Of a stretch of 64,000 nucleotides of DNA, positions 1-11,301 are shown one piece after another (the first letter of the stretch is position 1; every line of letters begins with the position of its first letter). Below the pieces are notes generated by a model. It ran no database searches. It was not told the origin of the DNA and worked only from the letters and a program-made list of their open reading frames with translations. This stretch comes from Haliclona indistincta. Its lineage: Eukaryota > Porifera > Demospongiae > Haplosclerida > Chalinidae. The position numbers and the translations under genes are program-made. The DNA lies in contig OZ024786.1 of NCBI GenBank assembly GCA_964017065.1, positions 12,533,596 through 12,597,595 of the forward strand, in the 5' to 3' direction.

Positions 1-778
1 GTGTGTCGTGTTCCCTTCTCGTTAGTCATAGCTAGTTTGATATGCTTACAGTTAGGTAGTGAGAGCCAGGTTGTGGGTGGAGTTTGATAGACTCTCTTGA
101 GTTTGTCCACATACACAGTGAGTGGAGAGTGATCTGTAGTGAGAGCAATGTTGGGGTGTGGTTATAAAATAGCACGTACAATCACAATGATCATTCATCA
201 TTGTCACTATTGGTGCATGTTCGTAAACATTATAGCTCACCATTCATAGTAGTGGACTGTATTCTAGCACTGATTGTGGTCCCACCTGTGATAGTGAACA
301 CACACAGTAACCTCACTAACTGAGTTGTGTTAGAGGGTTATACGTCTCTACTGGTTTACTAACTACACATGTTGTGTTGTAGTACCTGAGCGAGCTAGAG
401 GGCAACCAACAGCTGTAGCTAGCTCCTGAGCTACAGCAGGCTCGTCACACATCACGACAGCATCAATCAACATGACCCACTGGTTGCCGGTTGTGCTGCT
501 GCCTTGAACCCATCTCCGGATCAGCTCTTGCAGCTTGCCGACTGAGGTCCTGCAATCAGCATCGATGATTGGGACAGCTGTTGCCATCTTCAAACCACTG
601 GCAAGAGACCGCCATTTGTCCGCGGGGAAACGAGCTTTGTGCAGCTCGAAAACGACAGAGTTGACATCGAAATCTGTCTCAGCTGAGGACAATGAGAAGT
701 GTAATTATACAATAATAGCGTGTGATTACTACTGCCTGTCTCACCTTGGTCTGTAGAAGAAGATGAAGCTTGCGCCAT
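1..778 (-). CDS. NLR1: Death domain plus start of NACHT exon (partial, runs off left edge)
   Basis: This is the 5' part of a NOD-like receptor gene read leftward. Exons by splice sites are 745-778 (ATG at 778, starts MAQASSSSTDQ), 386-682, and a third beginning at 133 and running off the window. Exon 2 encodes a Death-fold domain: conserved Trp near DKWRSLA, then LQELIRRWV, NQWVMLIDAV and EPAVAQELA. The third exon shows the linker (DKLKRVYQ, TTWLSLPNCKHIKL) that precedes the NACHT domain in NLR2 and NLR3; the NACHT itself is outside the window. All intron phases are 1, as in the paralogues. NLRs are intracellular sensors that oligomerise through NACHT and signal through the N-terminal Death fold; this role is inferred from the family. 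The start matches NLR2 and NLR3. The gene is head-to-head with a WRAP73 fragment. Confidence 0.82.
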
Positions 779-889
779 GACTCAAGGAATTTTGCTAGCT
801 AGGTGGGAGTAGCTGCATGGTTGCAACCCACACAGTGGGCGGGTTGTATGTTTACACAAAGATGGCGGCCGACACGAGTAGCTTGCTGA

Positions 890-1345
890 ACTGTACTTCT
901 CTCAAGTTCTCCGACAGTTTTCAGCTTTCTAGTTCGCTTCTCTCCAGACGGCCAATGGCTGTTGTTAAATTTTGTGCTCACAGCAATGCCTGATCGTGAG
1001 GGACGCACTGACAAGTCTGCCGACACGTCAGTGGACTAGCTGCATGAATGTTGCTATGCATATGATGCATGCATGGTCACTCTAGCTGTCATCATGTACA
1101 CTACTGACCATGCTCAAGTGAGACGTCGTATAGGTAACTAGAAAGAATGATGTATTACTCTATTGGTGATTCTAAGAATCATTTTCACCTAGTTCACTTT
1201 ATTTATTCAGCACGTACTCATTTCAGTCTGACTTATTCTCTAGCTCCCACATAATGTCCCAGCCCTAGTAGGTGTGGTCTATAGAGCAACGAGAATGGAC
1301 ATGTAAGATAGACGAGGGCTCAGCCGGACTAGTCTTAGATGCATT
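890..1345 (+). pseudogene. WRAP73 5' fragment, copy A
   Basis: Degenerate match to the first exon and the beginning of the second exon of the intact WRAP73 gene at 32571. Positions about 895-1136 resemble exon 1 (shared words CTCTGACAGTTTTCAG, CTTCTCTCCAGACGG, CTCACAGCA and a final GTCGTA-AGGTAACT donor region). Positions 1271-1341 match the start of exon 2 (VWSIEQ-EWTCKIDEGSAGLV). Similarity stops abruptly after ACTAGTCT. Exon 1 is frameshifted and lacks the initiator, so it cannot code for the protein. It lies directly upstream of NLR1 in head-to-head orientation. Confidence 0.75.
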
Positions 1346-1668
1346 AGCAGCTTTGAGTAATGTGTCTGCTGTCAGTCCCATCAACTAGTGCTACTAATAA
1401 AGAGTGAGGTCAATTCATGATACACACACATGTATACAAGGACGGACGTATTATTATTAGCCTCTTTTTAAATACTTGTATCAATTCTGAGCTGACAGCA
1501 TCATGTGCTATCTTCCTAGTTAATGGTTATTATAGTGTATTCTATGACTCTGTGACTGAATGTGATTTATTATAATGTTCATTGTATCAGAACTTCAGAA
1601 TTACATAAGTTACACTAAGCACTGTCTGTACTTTTTGTTATAAAGTGATTTTTTCCTTCTTGTCTCAG

Positions 1669-2203
1669 GATCAGATCAACATGTCTGCCTCGACAGATTT
1701 CTACAAGAAGATAGCACTGGAGTGTTCCTCACAGCAGATAGCAATGGACCTGTTTGTGTGTACCTCACAATACGTGGACCTGGTTACCATCTGTAAGAGA
1801 TCAATATGTATCTCTATAATGTATGATACTGTTACTGCTATATTCTTGGGCAAGACCATACAAAAAGTAACAACATGTCTATACAGGAAAATTTGATAGT
1901 AGAGGCTCAAAAATGAGATTTAAAAAAATTGTTGTTAAATTTGCATGTAGCCTTTGTTATGTGTACTAGGACTTTGATGGTCGTCGAGTGAACAGATAAA
2001 TGTTCCGTTCTAGTTTCCGGCTCAAACCAGAGAACATCTGATCTACTGTATTATGTTAATGATATACTATCAATTTGTGTGTACTGTATTGATCCACTGT
2101 TTCTTGCCAGCTATGGTGTCCAAGTTTTCAGCTGGACAGGTGTACCATACTGATTTCAGCATCAGAAAGAATGGACGAGATTGAAGTTTGAAAATGACTT
2201 CAG
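1669..2203 (+). pseudogene. Displaced Sec24 trunk exons, copy A
   Basis: Two Sec24 exons lie out of order, upstream of the Sec24 N-terminal exons. Positions 1669-1792 encode DQINMSASTDFYKKIALE and the following trunk sequence, with a good acceptor. Positions about 2112-2203 match the next exon of copy B (17828-17924) but have lost several bases, giving a frameshift and an early stop after a garbled SKFSAGQVY stretch. The same DQINM exon occurs again at 4974, so this is a partial duplication, not part of a readable transcript. Confidence 0.75.
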
Positions 2204-3483
2204 GTGAGTGCAATCACATGACAGTCACATGTTGACTTGCAACTAAACCACTCCTTGTACTTGTAGATGTTATTTCTTTCCCTATTAGAAAGCCCCAGCC
2301 CCAAATCCTCCCCAACTACTGGATTAGCTCCACCTTCAACTGGATTAATTAGCCCACCCCCAACTGGAATGTCTACTTAAATAGCTCCACCCATAACTGG
2401 TACTTCCGGACACTCTCCCTCTCATATCGGTGGTTATCCTCGTCCTACTCAACCTCTTCTGCCCCCTACTAGCTCCTCAGCTCAGCCGCCATCAATGGGT
2501 CAACCCTATCCTGGTATGACTGGTCCCAGTACATGCAGCACCTAATCCCTCCTCCTCCTCGACTGGTAGACTATATGGACAGCCCACACCAGTACAAACA
2601 CCACAGCAACAACCAATGGTTAGAAAATATTGCTTTGTCTAGTTCACAAAGATGTGTTTCCAACTTTCCATTGAAACTGTATTGTGTATTGTGCTGTTGT
2701 TATGCAGCATTTCACTCTTGAAGGGGTTAAAATTTGAATAAAAATCAAAATGCATCTAGCTTGAAAATTATGAGAGATGGTAGAGAATAAATTATTTGTA
2801 AATGCAAATTAAAACTTTTTTTGAGTCATCAAAATTTGTTCAAATAATTATTTTTAGACATGTCATTTGACTAATTTTATGCAATGAATAATGACAATTG
2901 TGACAAAAGTGCGTTTTTAGTCAAACAGAAAACAGTCATAATTCATTTTTCTTTTCCAGCCGCCGGAAGTTCGTCCAGTCAATCTGCTGGAGCAGCGTCA
3001 TCTTCTCCCTCCCACTCCTCTCTCTCATCCTCTCCCTGCTCTACCCGACCATCTTAAGGAACACTGTCCTGATCCTTCGGTCTTCACGTCGACAATGACA
3101 ACCATACCAGCAACAAGCAGCATGTTGAGCAAGATGAAACTACCCTTAGCTATACACATACATCCTTACAAAGATGGGAACCTTCAGGTAATCACTACAA
3201 CTATTTCAACTCCACAAGAACTGTACATGTACTTCACATTGTGTCTTTGAACTTTATTCAAAAGATTCTCTAATATTTGCTAAAGCCTGAAGACTATCTA
3301 ATCTCAGATGTAGAACTTGTGACAAATTTCAAAGAGCGGTTTCACAGATCTATTTTTCTCTCTTCTCTCACTAACGCAGGACTGTCCAATCATTACCTCA
3401 GGCCAGATCGTGCGATGTCGTATTTGTCGAGCTTACATTAACCCCTTTGTCTCCTACGTGGACTCCAGACACTGGCAGTGCAA

Positions 3484-3598
3484 CTTGTGCTTTAGACCTA
3501 ATACACGTGAGAGAATATACTAGAATATACTAGAATATACTAGAATATCCTGAGCGTAGAATACTTTTGCTTTAGACCTAATACACGTGAGAGAAAGA
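3484..3598 (+). repeat. Local duplication across a Sec24A splice donor, with 11-bp tandem repeat
   Basis: The end of the zinc-ribbon exon and its donor (TGCTTTAGACC...CACGTGAGAGAA) occurs twice, at about 3489 and 3569, separated by tandem copies of TATACTAGAA. The sequence shows this directly. It gives two identical potential donors about 80 bp apart in an already broken gene. Confidence 0.7.
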
Positions 3599-3897
3599 AG
3601 TTTTGCTAATTTTGTGATAATTTGTTTTAACCCTCTAGTGCCTGAGGACTATGATGTCAACCCACGTACTAACAGACGAGGTGATAGATCACATCACGTT
3701 GAGCTCAAGAGTGCTACAGTGGAATATGTGGCTCCCTCTGAATACATGGTGAGAGAGACAGACAACATGAATAATGGTTATTGTTCCTCTAGGTTCGTCC
3801 ACCTCAGCCCAGTGTGTTCTTTTTTGTCATCGACGTCTCGTATTCTGCAGTACAATCCGGTGAGAATATACACCTCTCTATCCCTCTTTTTATATTT

Positions 3898-4140
3898 GAG
3901 GCTTTCTCTCTCTCTTTCTCCCTCTCTATCTCCCTCTCTCCCTCCCTATCTCCCTCCCCCCCTCTCTATCCCTCCCTCTCTCTCCTTCACTCTTACCCTC
4001 CCTTCCTATCTCCCTCCCCTTCCTCCCTCCCTCCCTCCCTCCCTCCCCTCCTTCCCTCCCTCCCTCCCTCCCTCCCCTCCTTCCCTCCCTCCCTCCCTCT
4101 CTCCTCTCTCCCTTATTCTATCACCCTCCCTCTCTCCTTC
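3898..4140 (+). repeat. CCCT/CT-rich microsatellite in Sec24A intron
   Basis: Long pyrimidine tract of CCCT, CTCT and CCTT units placed immediately before the splice acceptor at 4141. The Ser/Pro/Leu-rich reading frames through it are artefacts of the repeat. Confidence 0.9.
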
Positions 4141-5848
4141 AGGTATTCTCGGTGTGACATGTCGTATGTTGCTCGATCACTTGCACAAGTTACCCGGTGA
4201 GACACAGAATCTTTGTTTTTATGAAATGCCTCACAACTAGAGCCAGTTGACTAACCATGTAGTAGCTATATCTCATGATGATCACTCTCACACTGTCGGT
4301 TCTGCTACTGACTACACTGATGATAGAGTGTGTCTGAAGAATACTGTTGTTGGCTATACATGAACGATACCGTGTAGTGAGAAATTTTGAAGGTCAAAAT
4401 TTTGATGGCGAATTTAATTTTGGCAAAAGCTTGTTGAGCCAAATTTTCTCACCAAAATGACCTATTATACAGTCAATGTGGCTGGCAATGTTTTATTAGG
4501 GTGCTCTCACCCTAATAAAACCTGAGAGAGTAACCTCTCTGTAACCTGAGAGAGTCAAAAGAGGTTTGTACTATGCATACATGAGAGCATGTAGGACCAA
4601 CCTTGTATGTACAATAAATATTATACATGCGTTGACTTTACATTTGTCTTCTACTCAGTTGATCAAATCTCTACTGGAGGATCTGCCGAGGATGTTTGGT
4701 AATAACAAGATCGGTCATTGTGCTCTCGGTGCTGCACTGCTGGTAGCTGAGAAACTACTGGTAAGCTAACTCACTCTTCCCTCCACCACGCCCTTTGAAC
4801 AGAAGCTATGCTTTTACAGAGGTTGTGTTCTACATGTAAATGCTGATATTGGGCCATAAGCCAGCTATGGTTTTATATGTACCATCTCATTTTTGTCCAC
4901 AGCATCCTATCGGTGGTAGGGTCACAGTGTTGCTCTCCTCTCGACCCAGCATGTATTTTGATTTGACTTTTCAGGATCAGATCAACATGTCTGCCTCGAC
5001 AGATTTCTACAAGAAGATAGCACTGGAGTTTTCCTCACAGCAGATAGCAATGGACCTGTTTGTATGTACCTCACAATCTCATTGAATTCAACTGCCCCAT
5101 AGCCTTGTACTGGGGACCACTATAGCTGTGTCTCACTGTCGTCACTGACCACTAGTGGGACTGTCTCCTACAGTGAGTAGTCTCGTGTGCCACCCACTGC
5201 ATGCAAGGGGAAGGTCTGGTTAAATTTAAGTCCGAAATCTGGCCAGAGTGATTAGAACTGAAGTGGGAGGAGCCTTCTATCAAGTGTTTATATATGCCTT
5301 TTTAAATTGTGGTTGTGTTGTTGTCAGGTGAGAGGCGTATCAGAGTCCACACACTGTGTGTTGCTGTCAGCTCTCAACCAGCTCATGTGTATGCTGGACT
5401 AAACGTACAAGCCATCATGCACAGTAGTACTAGCAATGATGGGTATAGCACTAGAACATCATACATGCATGTTTCAGCCAAGCTCTGTGAAATGTGATCA
5501 GAATTACTCATTTTTGTTCCAGCTGCCGACAGATCAGCTAGTTCTAGTGTAGGAGATGCCAGAGAGGTGAGCTACACTGTACATGTAGGATGAATATAAT
5601 TACTTCCTCTCTTCAGGCACTGATGAACACAGTAGTTGACTCCACTAAAGCGTATCGTACCACACTGGCTTCCTCTATGCACTCCTCTCAGTTCTGTCTC
5701 CCTCTCTCACTGCGCCTTCTACCACTCTTCGTACTTGCTCTACTAAAAACGTGAGTAATTTTACATATTTTGTCACATTATTTTCATTTCAAGATTTCTT
5801 TTGTGTACGGTTAATTAGAGTAACATCGATGTATGGTATCTCCTATCT

Positions 5849-6460
5849 TAGCCTCGTTCCCTGCCAAATTTTCGCAACGCAGAAACGCAACGGAACGAAA
5901 CGGCGAAAATTGGGCCTGGTACACACTGCAAGGGTAGAGATGATGTTATTCATATACTCGGCAATGAATATTGTTAACGAACGCTTGCTAACGATGAAGC
6001 AAGCAACACTAATACGACACAGCGCTCGCCTTTAGAGATACTGGATTGCTTCAGCTTGCTGTCACAAAGGAATGGGCGAGAATGGGAGAAGTTGGCGGCT
6101 AAAACACTTGCTGTTCCTCGTAGAAAATCAGACAAAAATCACAAAATCGTTGCAGGACAGTGATAAACAGTCTCCTCATGCTTAGGCTTTAGTGTATAAC
6201 CATGTTGATCAAGGCAGAACAGCACAAATGCCGAGCTGTACGATACTTTTAGTCTTGGAAGAACACGGAAAGTGCTTCGGGAACGGGCTAGTATACGGTG
6301 TAATGTAGCGAGAATCTCCAAGCGATTACGGATTCCCTAGATTCTGGGGAATGGTCTGAGCATGCGCACTAGTACCCTTGCAGTGTGTACCAGGCCCAAT
6401 TTTCGCCGTTTCGTTCCGTTGCGTTTCTGCGTTGCGAAAATTTGGCAGGGAACGAGGCTA
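5849..6460. mobile_element. Mutator-like non-autonomous element (MITE), 612 bp
   Basis: Nearly perfect terminal inverted repeats of about 88 bp (5849-5936 and 6373-6460) begin TAGCCTCGTTCCCTGCC. The element is flanked by a 9-bp direct duplication CTCCTATCT at 5840-5848 and 6461-6469. Long TIRs with a 9-bp duplication are typical of Mutator-like elements. It sits in an intron of Sec24 copy A and is absent from the matching intron of copy B (19298-19411). No convincing coding sequence lies inside. Confidence 0.85.
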
Positions 6461-7595
6461 CTCCTATCTCTGTACAGCCTGCATTCACACTCAATGCTAA
6501 AGTGAGCATGGACGCACGAGCACAGGCCATGAACATCATCAAGGCCACACCCCACGATCAGTTGATGCTAATAGTGTATCCCAGGCTCTATGCTATACAC
6601 ACACTCACTGATGAGGTTGGCATGACAACACACTGACAATATGACATTGAGCTGACCATTTTGCTTTTCTCACAGAATAGAAGAGACATCTGACGGTCAT
6701 GATGTGGTGACTAGTGTTATAATGCAGCTATCAGCTGAGAAGCTCACTAATTACGGGGTCTTCCTCCTCGACTATGGGAAGGTAAGACATCAAGACAACT
6801 CCTCATGTGTGTTACTATATGTTGTTGTCATGGTTACAGGGGTTGATGTGCTTTGTTGGTAATAGACCAGTTGCATGTAAGCGCTACAGAATTTAATTAG
6901 CGTATAATTGACGTGACGTCACGACTGGATCCCCAGATAGCTGACCAAAATGTATTGCTGGCAATGGAGGTCTAACTTTAAAACTCCCGCTCTGCTAAAG
7001 CCAGACCGTTTACTTCTATTATACGAATACAGTGCAAAACTAGAACGTGTTTGCAAGCGCTGAATAGTCTTTGTTTGCACGATTGGTAAGCTGTACGCGC
7101 AAAATGCCAGGCCAAAGATGCACAGTGTGTGGCAGTAGTAGGACGATCAACCCAAAAGACACCTTCCATCGCATTCCAAGGCAGAAAGACAGACGGGCGC
7201 TGTGGTTGAAAGAGTTTTCTCTGCAAGAGGATGATGTGAAAGCCAGCACACGGGTTTGTTCGCGACACTTTCCAGGTGGAGACGCTACCAAGCCACCAAG
7301 CGTACTACTAGGGAAAAGATTTGCTTCGCCTGTAAAGCGTGGTCCAAGAGCTCTTCGTGCTAGAACAAGGGAAGAAGAGAAGATGCTGAGAGAAAGCAGA
7401 AATCCGACACCAGTGTCAGTTACCAGCAGTCGATCTGTGACTCCATTACCTGCTGCAAGTAGTACTACTTCACACACTGCAGAAATAGGAGAGCAACTTG
7501 TAAGTGAATCTGATTATTCGATTCATGAGCTACCAGATACATTACCATCTGAATCATCTTCGAGTGAAAATGTTTTGGTTAATCGTGCTTTGTTA

Positions 7596-7950
7596 CAGTA
7601 CCGCTCACGAGTAAGTGTACTCAAACCCGCGGGCTAACCGCGCGTAACTCGGGGGTGCCCGCGGGTCCGTGAACGTGTACCCGCTGCCCGCACCACACTA
7701 ACCCGCGGCCCTCATGCAGCCTTGCATGCACTCGCGACCCGCTGGATAGCTAGGCAGACTCACGTTGTCGTTGTGTGACTTTCGCGAGCATATACAGTGC
7801 TCGCACGTATCCGCACCAGCGCGTGATGCACTCTGTATTCGCATCTACCCGCGGTTAATGATACACGGTTCCGCGTGCAAGACAAAATTACCCCCGGGTT
7901 GCCTGCGAGTCTCCCGCGGGTGTTGGTCCACTTACTCGTGAGCGGTACTG
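7596..7950. mobile_element. GC-rich TA-flanked MITE nested in the transposase gene
   Basis: Terminal inverted repeats begin CAGTACCGCTCACGAGTAAG. TA dinucleotides lie outside at 7594-7595 and 7951-7952, as for Tc1/mariner-type insertions. The interior is strikingly GC-rich (CCCGCGGGCTAACCGCGCG) compared with its surroundings. A relative lies at about 47430-47615. Confidence 0.8.
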
Positions 7951-8065
7951 TAGCTCGAATAGAGATGCTGGAAAGTGAGAATAATCGTTTGAAACAAGGA
8001 AAGGTGAAAAAGGATCACTTTCGAGTGGAAGATATACAGCATAATGACAAACTTGTACGTTTTTA

Positions 8066-8202
8066 CACTGCACTGTAAAAACTAAAGTGGTCATATCACA
8101 CCGAAGGTGTGAGAATTGCCTCATTTTTCCCACTTTTGGTGGGAAAAGTGAGGCAATTCTCACACCTTCGGTGTGATATGACCACTTTAGTTTTTGCAGT
8201 GT
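8066..8202. mobile_element. Snap-back palindrome nested in the transposase gene
   Basis: Almost perfect 60-bp inverted arms around a TTTT centre near 8133, with ends CACTGCA and TGCAGTG. The left end carries an extra CTGT. It separates the RFYT and GFTSYAIF parts of the transposase frame. The length and shape fit a miniature foldback element. Confidence 0.75.
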
Positions 8203-9225
8203 GGTTTTACGTCATATGCTATATTTCTAGCTTTTTTCGAATTCTTGGGACCCGTCGTGGATAATCTTATCTACTGGGGGGGAAAGGAGAGTGTTCGCCA
8301 GCGACATCGTATCTGCAAACTTAGTCCAATGAATCAACTTTTCCTTACATTGGTAAAACTAAGACAAAACTTAAAAATCACTGATCTTAGTTTTCGATTT
8401 GGTTTGTCAAAATCTCAAGTGTCACGTTACTTCACAACCTGGATCTCCTTCTTGTACCATCAGCTCAAAGAAATAAATTGGATGCCGACAGTAGATCAAG
8501 TTTTGGGAACACTGCCGTCTGAATTTAAGAAAAAATTCCCAAAGACTTATGCAATCATTGATGGTAGTGAGGTATTTGTTGAGACTCCATCTGACCTCCA
8601 CATGCAATCTAGTACATGGAGTCAATATAAACACCACAATACCATCAAATTCTTGGTTGCTTGCACACCAAATGGAGCAATATGCTTTATTTCCCCAGTT
8701 TTTGTTGGATCCATCTCAGATGTTGAACTGACTAGTGTGAGTGGACTTCTTACTGCACTTGAAGACAAACCAGGGATATCAATTATGGCTGATAGAGGTT
8801 TCACCATCAAGGACATGCTAAAAAAGCTGAACATAGGTTTAAACATGCCACCTTTTTTAGACGGGCGACGACAGTTACTTCCTAAAGAAGTTCAAACCGG
8901 CAGAGGAATAGCTTCATTGCGAATACACGTCGAACGAGCCATCGGAAGAATCAAACTGTATAACATTCTCAAAGAAACTATACCACTTTCCTTGTCACGA
9001 CAGACAAACCAGATTGTTCACGTTTGTGCATTTCTGACCAACTTCCAACCAGTTTTAATTCCACTGCCAGTAGAGGAAGATGCCGATGAAGCTGTTGAGT
9101 CATATTTTGACCTTTGTTCTGATCAAGATACTACAGATTCTGAATCAGATGATATCTAATAACTATTAATAATAATTATATTTGAGTTTTTACTATATTT
9201 AAAATACACATGTTCAAGTCATTTA

Positions 9226-11301
9226 CTAAGTTTTTGACAAGTTTCGTAAAGGTAGTCCAAGTGGATGTAGGGGACTAACAATCTCTGGCACTACACAGTT
9301 GTCATAAAATGATTCTAGTTTAGGCACTAGTTCATCCCAAAATTGCTTGTCAAATTTAATCCGTTGCACACTGATGCCTTGTTTTGTATAAACCACAAAG
9401 TCACACCATGGTCGCTCACCTATGCCCATCTGCCCCTGTACTTGAGAAAAGTAATTGTGGGACTCTTTCAATCTGAGCTGGGCAGTAGAAGGGTCAAATT
9501 TACAGCAAAACTTTGAGTCTTCACAAGCTTCCTTAGGAGTTCTGTCTTTGTGCGAGTACGGACATTTGACTTCAAGAAATCCAAATGGTTGCTGTTCATC
9601 GGAAGGATCATACACAACCCCATCAGGTGAGGCACCAAGGAAAGGGTATTGACAAGGAAACCTGATGGACTAACAGTAAGTTGTGAGTGTCCATGGGCTT
9701 GTTGATAAGAAACATATTCCTTTATTGCAACTTCCTCATTTTCTACACCGTACTGAATTGCTGGTTTAGAAAAATGCTTTGGTTGAATGATTCGGAGAAC
9801 TAAGCTATCCGGAGGAGTGTCAGCTTGTCGAGATCACACCATGCCAAACATAGATGAGGTAATGCGATATCGCCGTACTGTGAACCATAAAGGAGATAAT
9901 CGCTGCTGACGAGTGTTCCTTTCCATTTCTCTAGCCTTTTCATCATCAATTTCCAGACTTTTCTTAAAGGCTGTAATTGTTTCTAACAAGTGTGGAGTAT
10001 CCGGAATATGATGAGAGGATGGCTCACTTGAGCTAGCTGCTTTGCTAAAATGTTCGTCTAATAAGAGTGAAATTCCTAGCTGTTCTCCTTGCATTTTGTT
10101 AAGAAATTTTGGAAGTAATTCATTTACAACACAGCCTCTGTATTCTGGAGGTCTTGGGTCGAATTGCTCAATTGTTTTAAATTTCTTCTTAACTGGTTTT
10201 TTGTAGTCGTGTTTTTCGAATGTAGCTTCTGAAATGGGCAAAGCACTTTCCTTTCTCTTCTTTGGACACTTCCATTGACAAGGTAAGGATGTCACTGGTA
10301 TAGCATGTTCATCATCACTATCATCTGCTGTTGCTGATGAGGTATTTCCAACATTAAAGGTTGTGGGATGCAATGCTACAAGCGCATGGAGAACTGCCGC
10401 AACATGGGTACAACTCGCTGACTTTCTACATTGATAGAATAAATAGTGACAACCATGCACTTGATGCATTATCATCAATGCTAAACCACATTACATTAAC
10501 ACCTAGGCAAAAGGTCAGACATTTTAGTTAGCACCCACCCAGCTGCACATTCGCATGTAGCTGAACAGATGGTTGCAAGTGATTCCTCTCTGCCAAGTAG
10601 TAAATAGACATTGTACTTTCCAGATTTCATGGAGGGATGCATAGTGCAACGAACATGGCAGTACTTAGGATGATTTGTGTTCACTTCCAGTTGCTGTATT
10701 CGTCCTGATGCCCAATGCTTGTATCCTCTGTCCAATGCTCTAAATGCACCTTCATTGTCAGAGCGCCCTACATGACCAGCTAAATAAGTGTACACAAGAC
10801 CTGCAACCATTGCCGGAAAATAATAATTCAACAAGCATACCACACATGCATACCATATGTAACTGCAGGTATGTTGGTAGCAATAGTTTGGTAAGTGTCC
10901 TTGGTGACTGATTTCCATCCAGTGAGTGGCATGGAAGGATAAGCTATAGGCAGTGAAACTTGCTCTCCTGCTTGCTGCAGCCTACTGATCTTCTTGTGAA
11001 GATAGGAGCCATTTACATCGACAATAGCAGAACCATCTTTCTCTGCTTGCTTTACTCTGCACGAGTAATATTTACAGCATAGCATTAACGACAGTAATGC
11101 TGTTCATAATTATAGTAGCCATCAACTTCACCTGGATACAATGTCGCTTTTTTTTGTCGACGTAGGGAGAGTAATATCTCTGCAAAGAAGCCACCAGCGC
11201 AGAGCAGCAACAGTGTGCTGTTCGTATGGCTCAGCAAGTTTAGCTCCTGGGATGTCATCTGGAGTTAGTACTACTTCTAGCGAGCTACTAGCCTCAGCCA
11301 T
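9226..11301 (-). pseudogene. ISL2EU accessory gene: SWIM zinc finger + YqaJ exonuclease-like domain, decayed
   Basis: Read leftward. The first exon 11132-11301 begins MAEASSSLEVV and contains a SAP-like LRWWLLCRDITLP segment. The second exon is 10854-11056. The third, ending near 10540, has CSATCECAAG. The next, from 10491, supplies SCTHVAAVLHAL and so completes a SWIM-type CxC...CxH zinc finger. Downstream are RYRITSSMFG, TPPDSLV, GASPDGVVYDP, GFLEVKCP and YFSQVQGQMGIG, which are YqaJ-family motifs with the ExK active-site pair. Defects are a TGA after FGMV near 9833 and a one-base frameshift around 9650. The gene converges on the transposase with 66 bp between ends. YqaJ proteins are lambda-exonuclease-like; the role in transposition is unproven. 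Confidence 0.8.

Larger units (their letters stand above)
7104..9159 (+). pseudogene. ISL2EU transposase (THAP zinc finger + DDE_Tnp_4), split by two MITEs
   Basis: ATG at 7104 begins MPGQRCTVCGSS. The THAP DNA-binding domain (C2CH) is visible with CTVCG, a central Trp in ALWLKEF and CSRHF. A Ser/Thr-rich linker and a short coiled coil (ARIEMLESENNRL) follow, then a helix-turn-helix (RFGLSKSQVSRYF). The DDE catalytic core has acidic residues in AIIDGSEVF, IMADRGF and HVERAIGRIK. The stop is at 9159. The frame is interrupted by a 355-bp TA-flanked MITE (7596-7950) and by a hairpin element (about 8066-8202). Flanking codons on either side remain in register, so the host frame was intact when they landed. 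Alternative: read-through or splicing of the inserts, with no clear splice sites seen. Confidence 0.85.

Noticed and set aside
3587..4240. 217-codon Pro/Ser/Leu-rich open frame
   Set aside because: Runs across two Sec24A exons and the intronic CCCT repeat; the splice sites explain the true exons.
7071..7103. Upstream TTG extension of the THAP transposase
   Set aside because: The ATG at 7104 places the THAP C2CH motif at the usual distance from the N-terminus.
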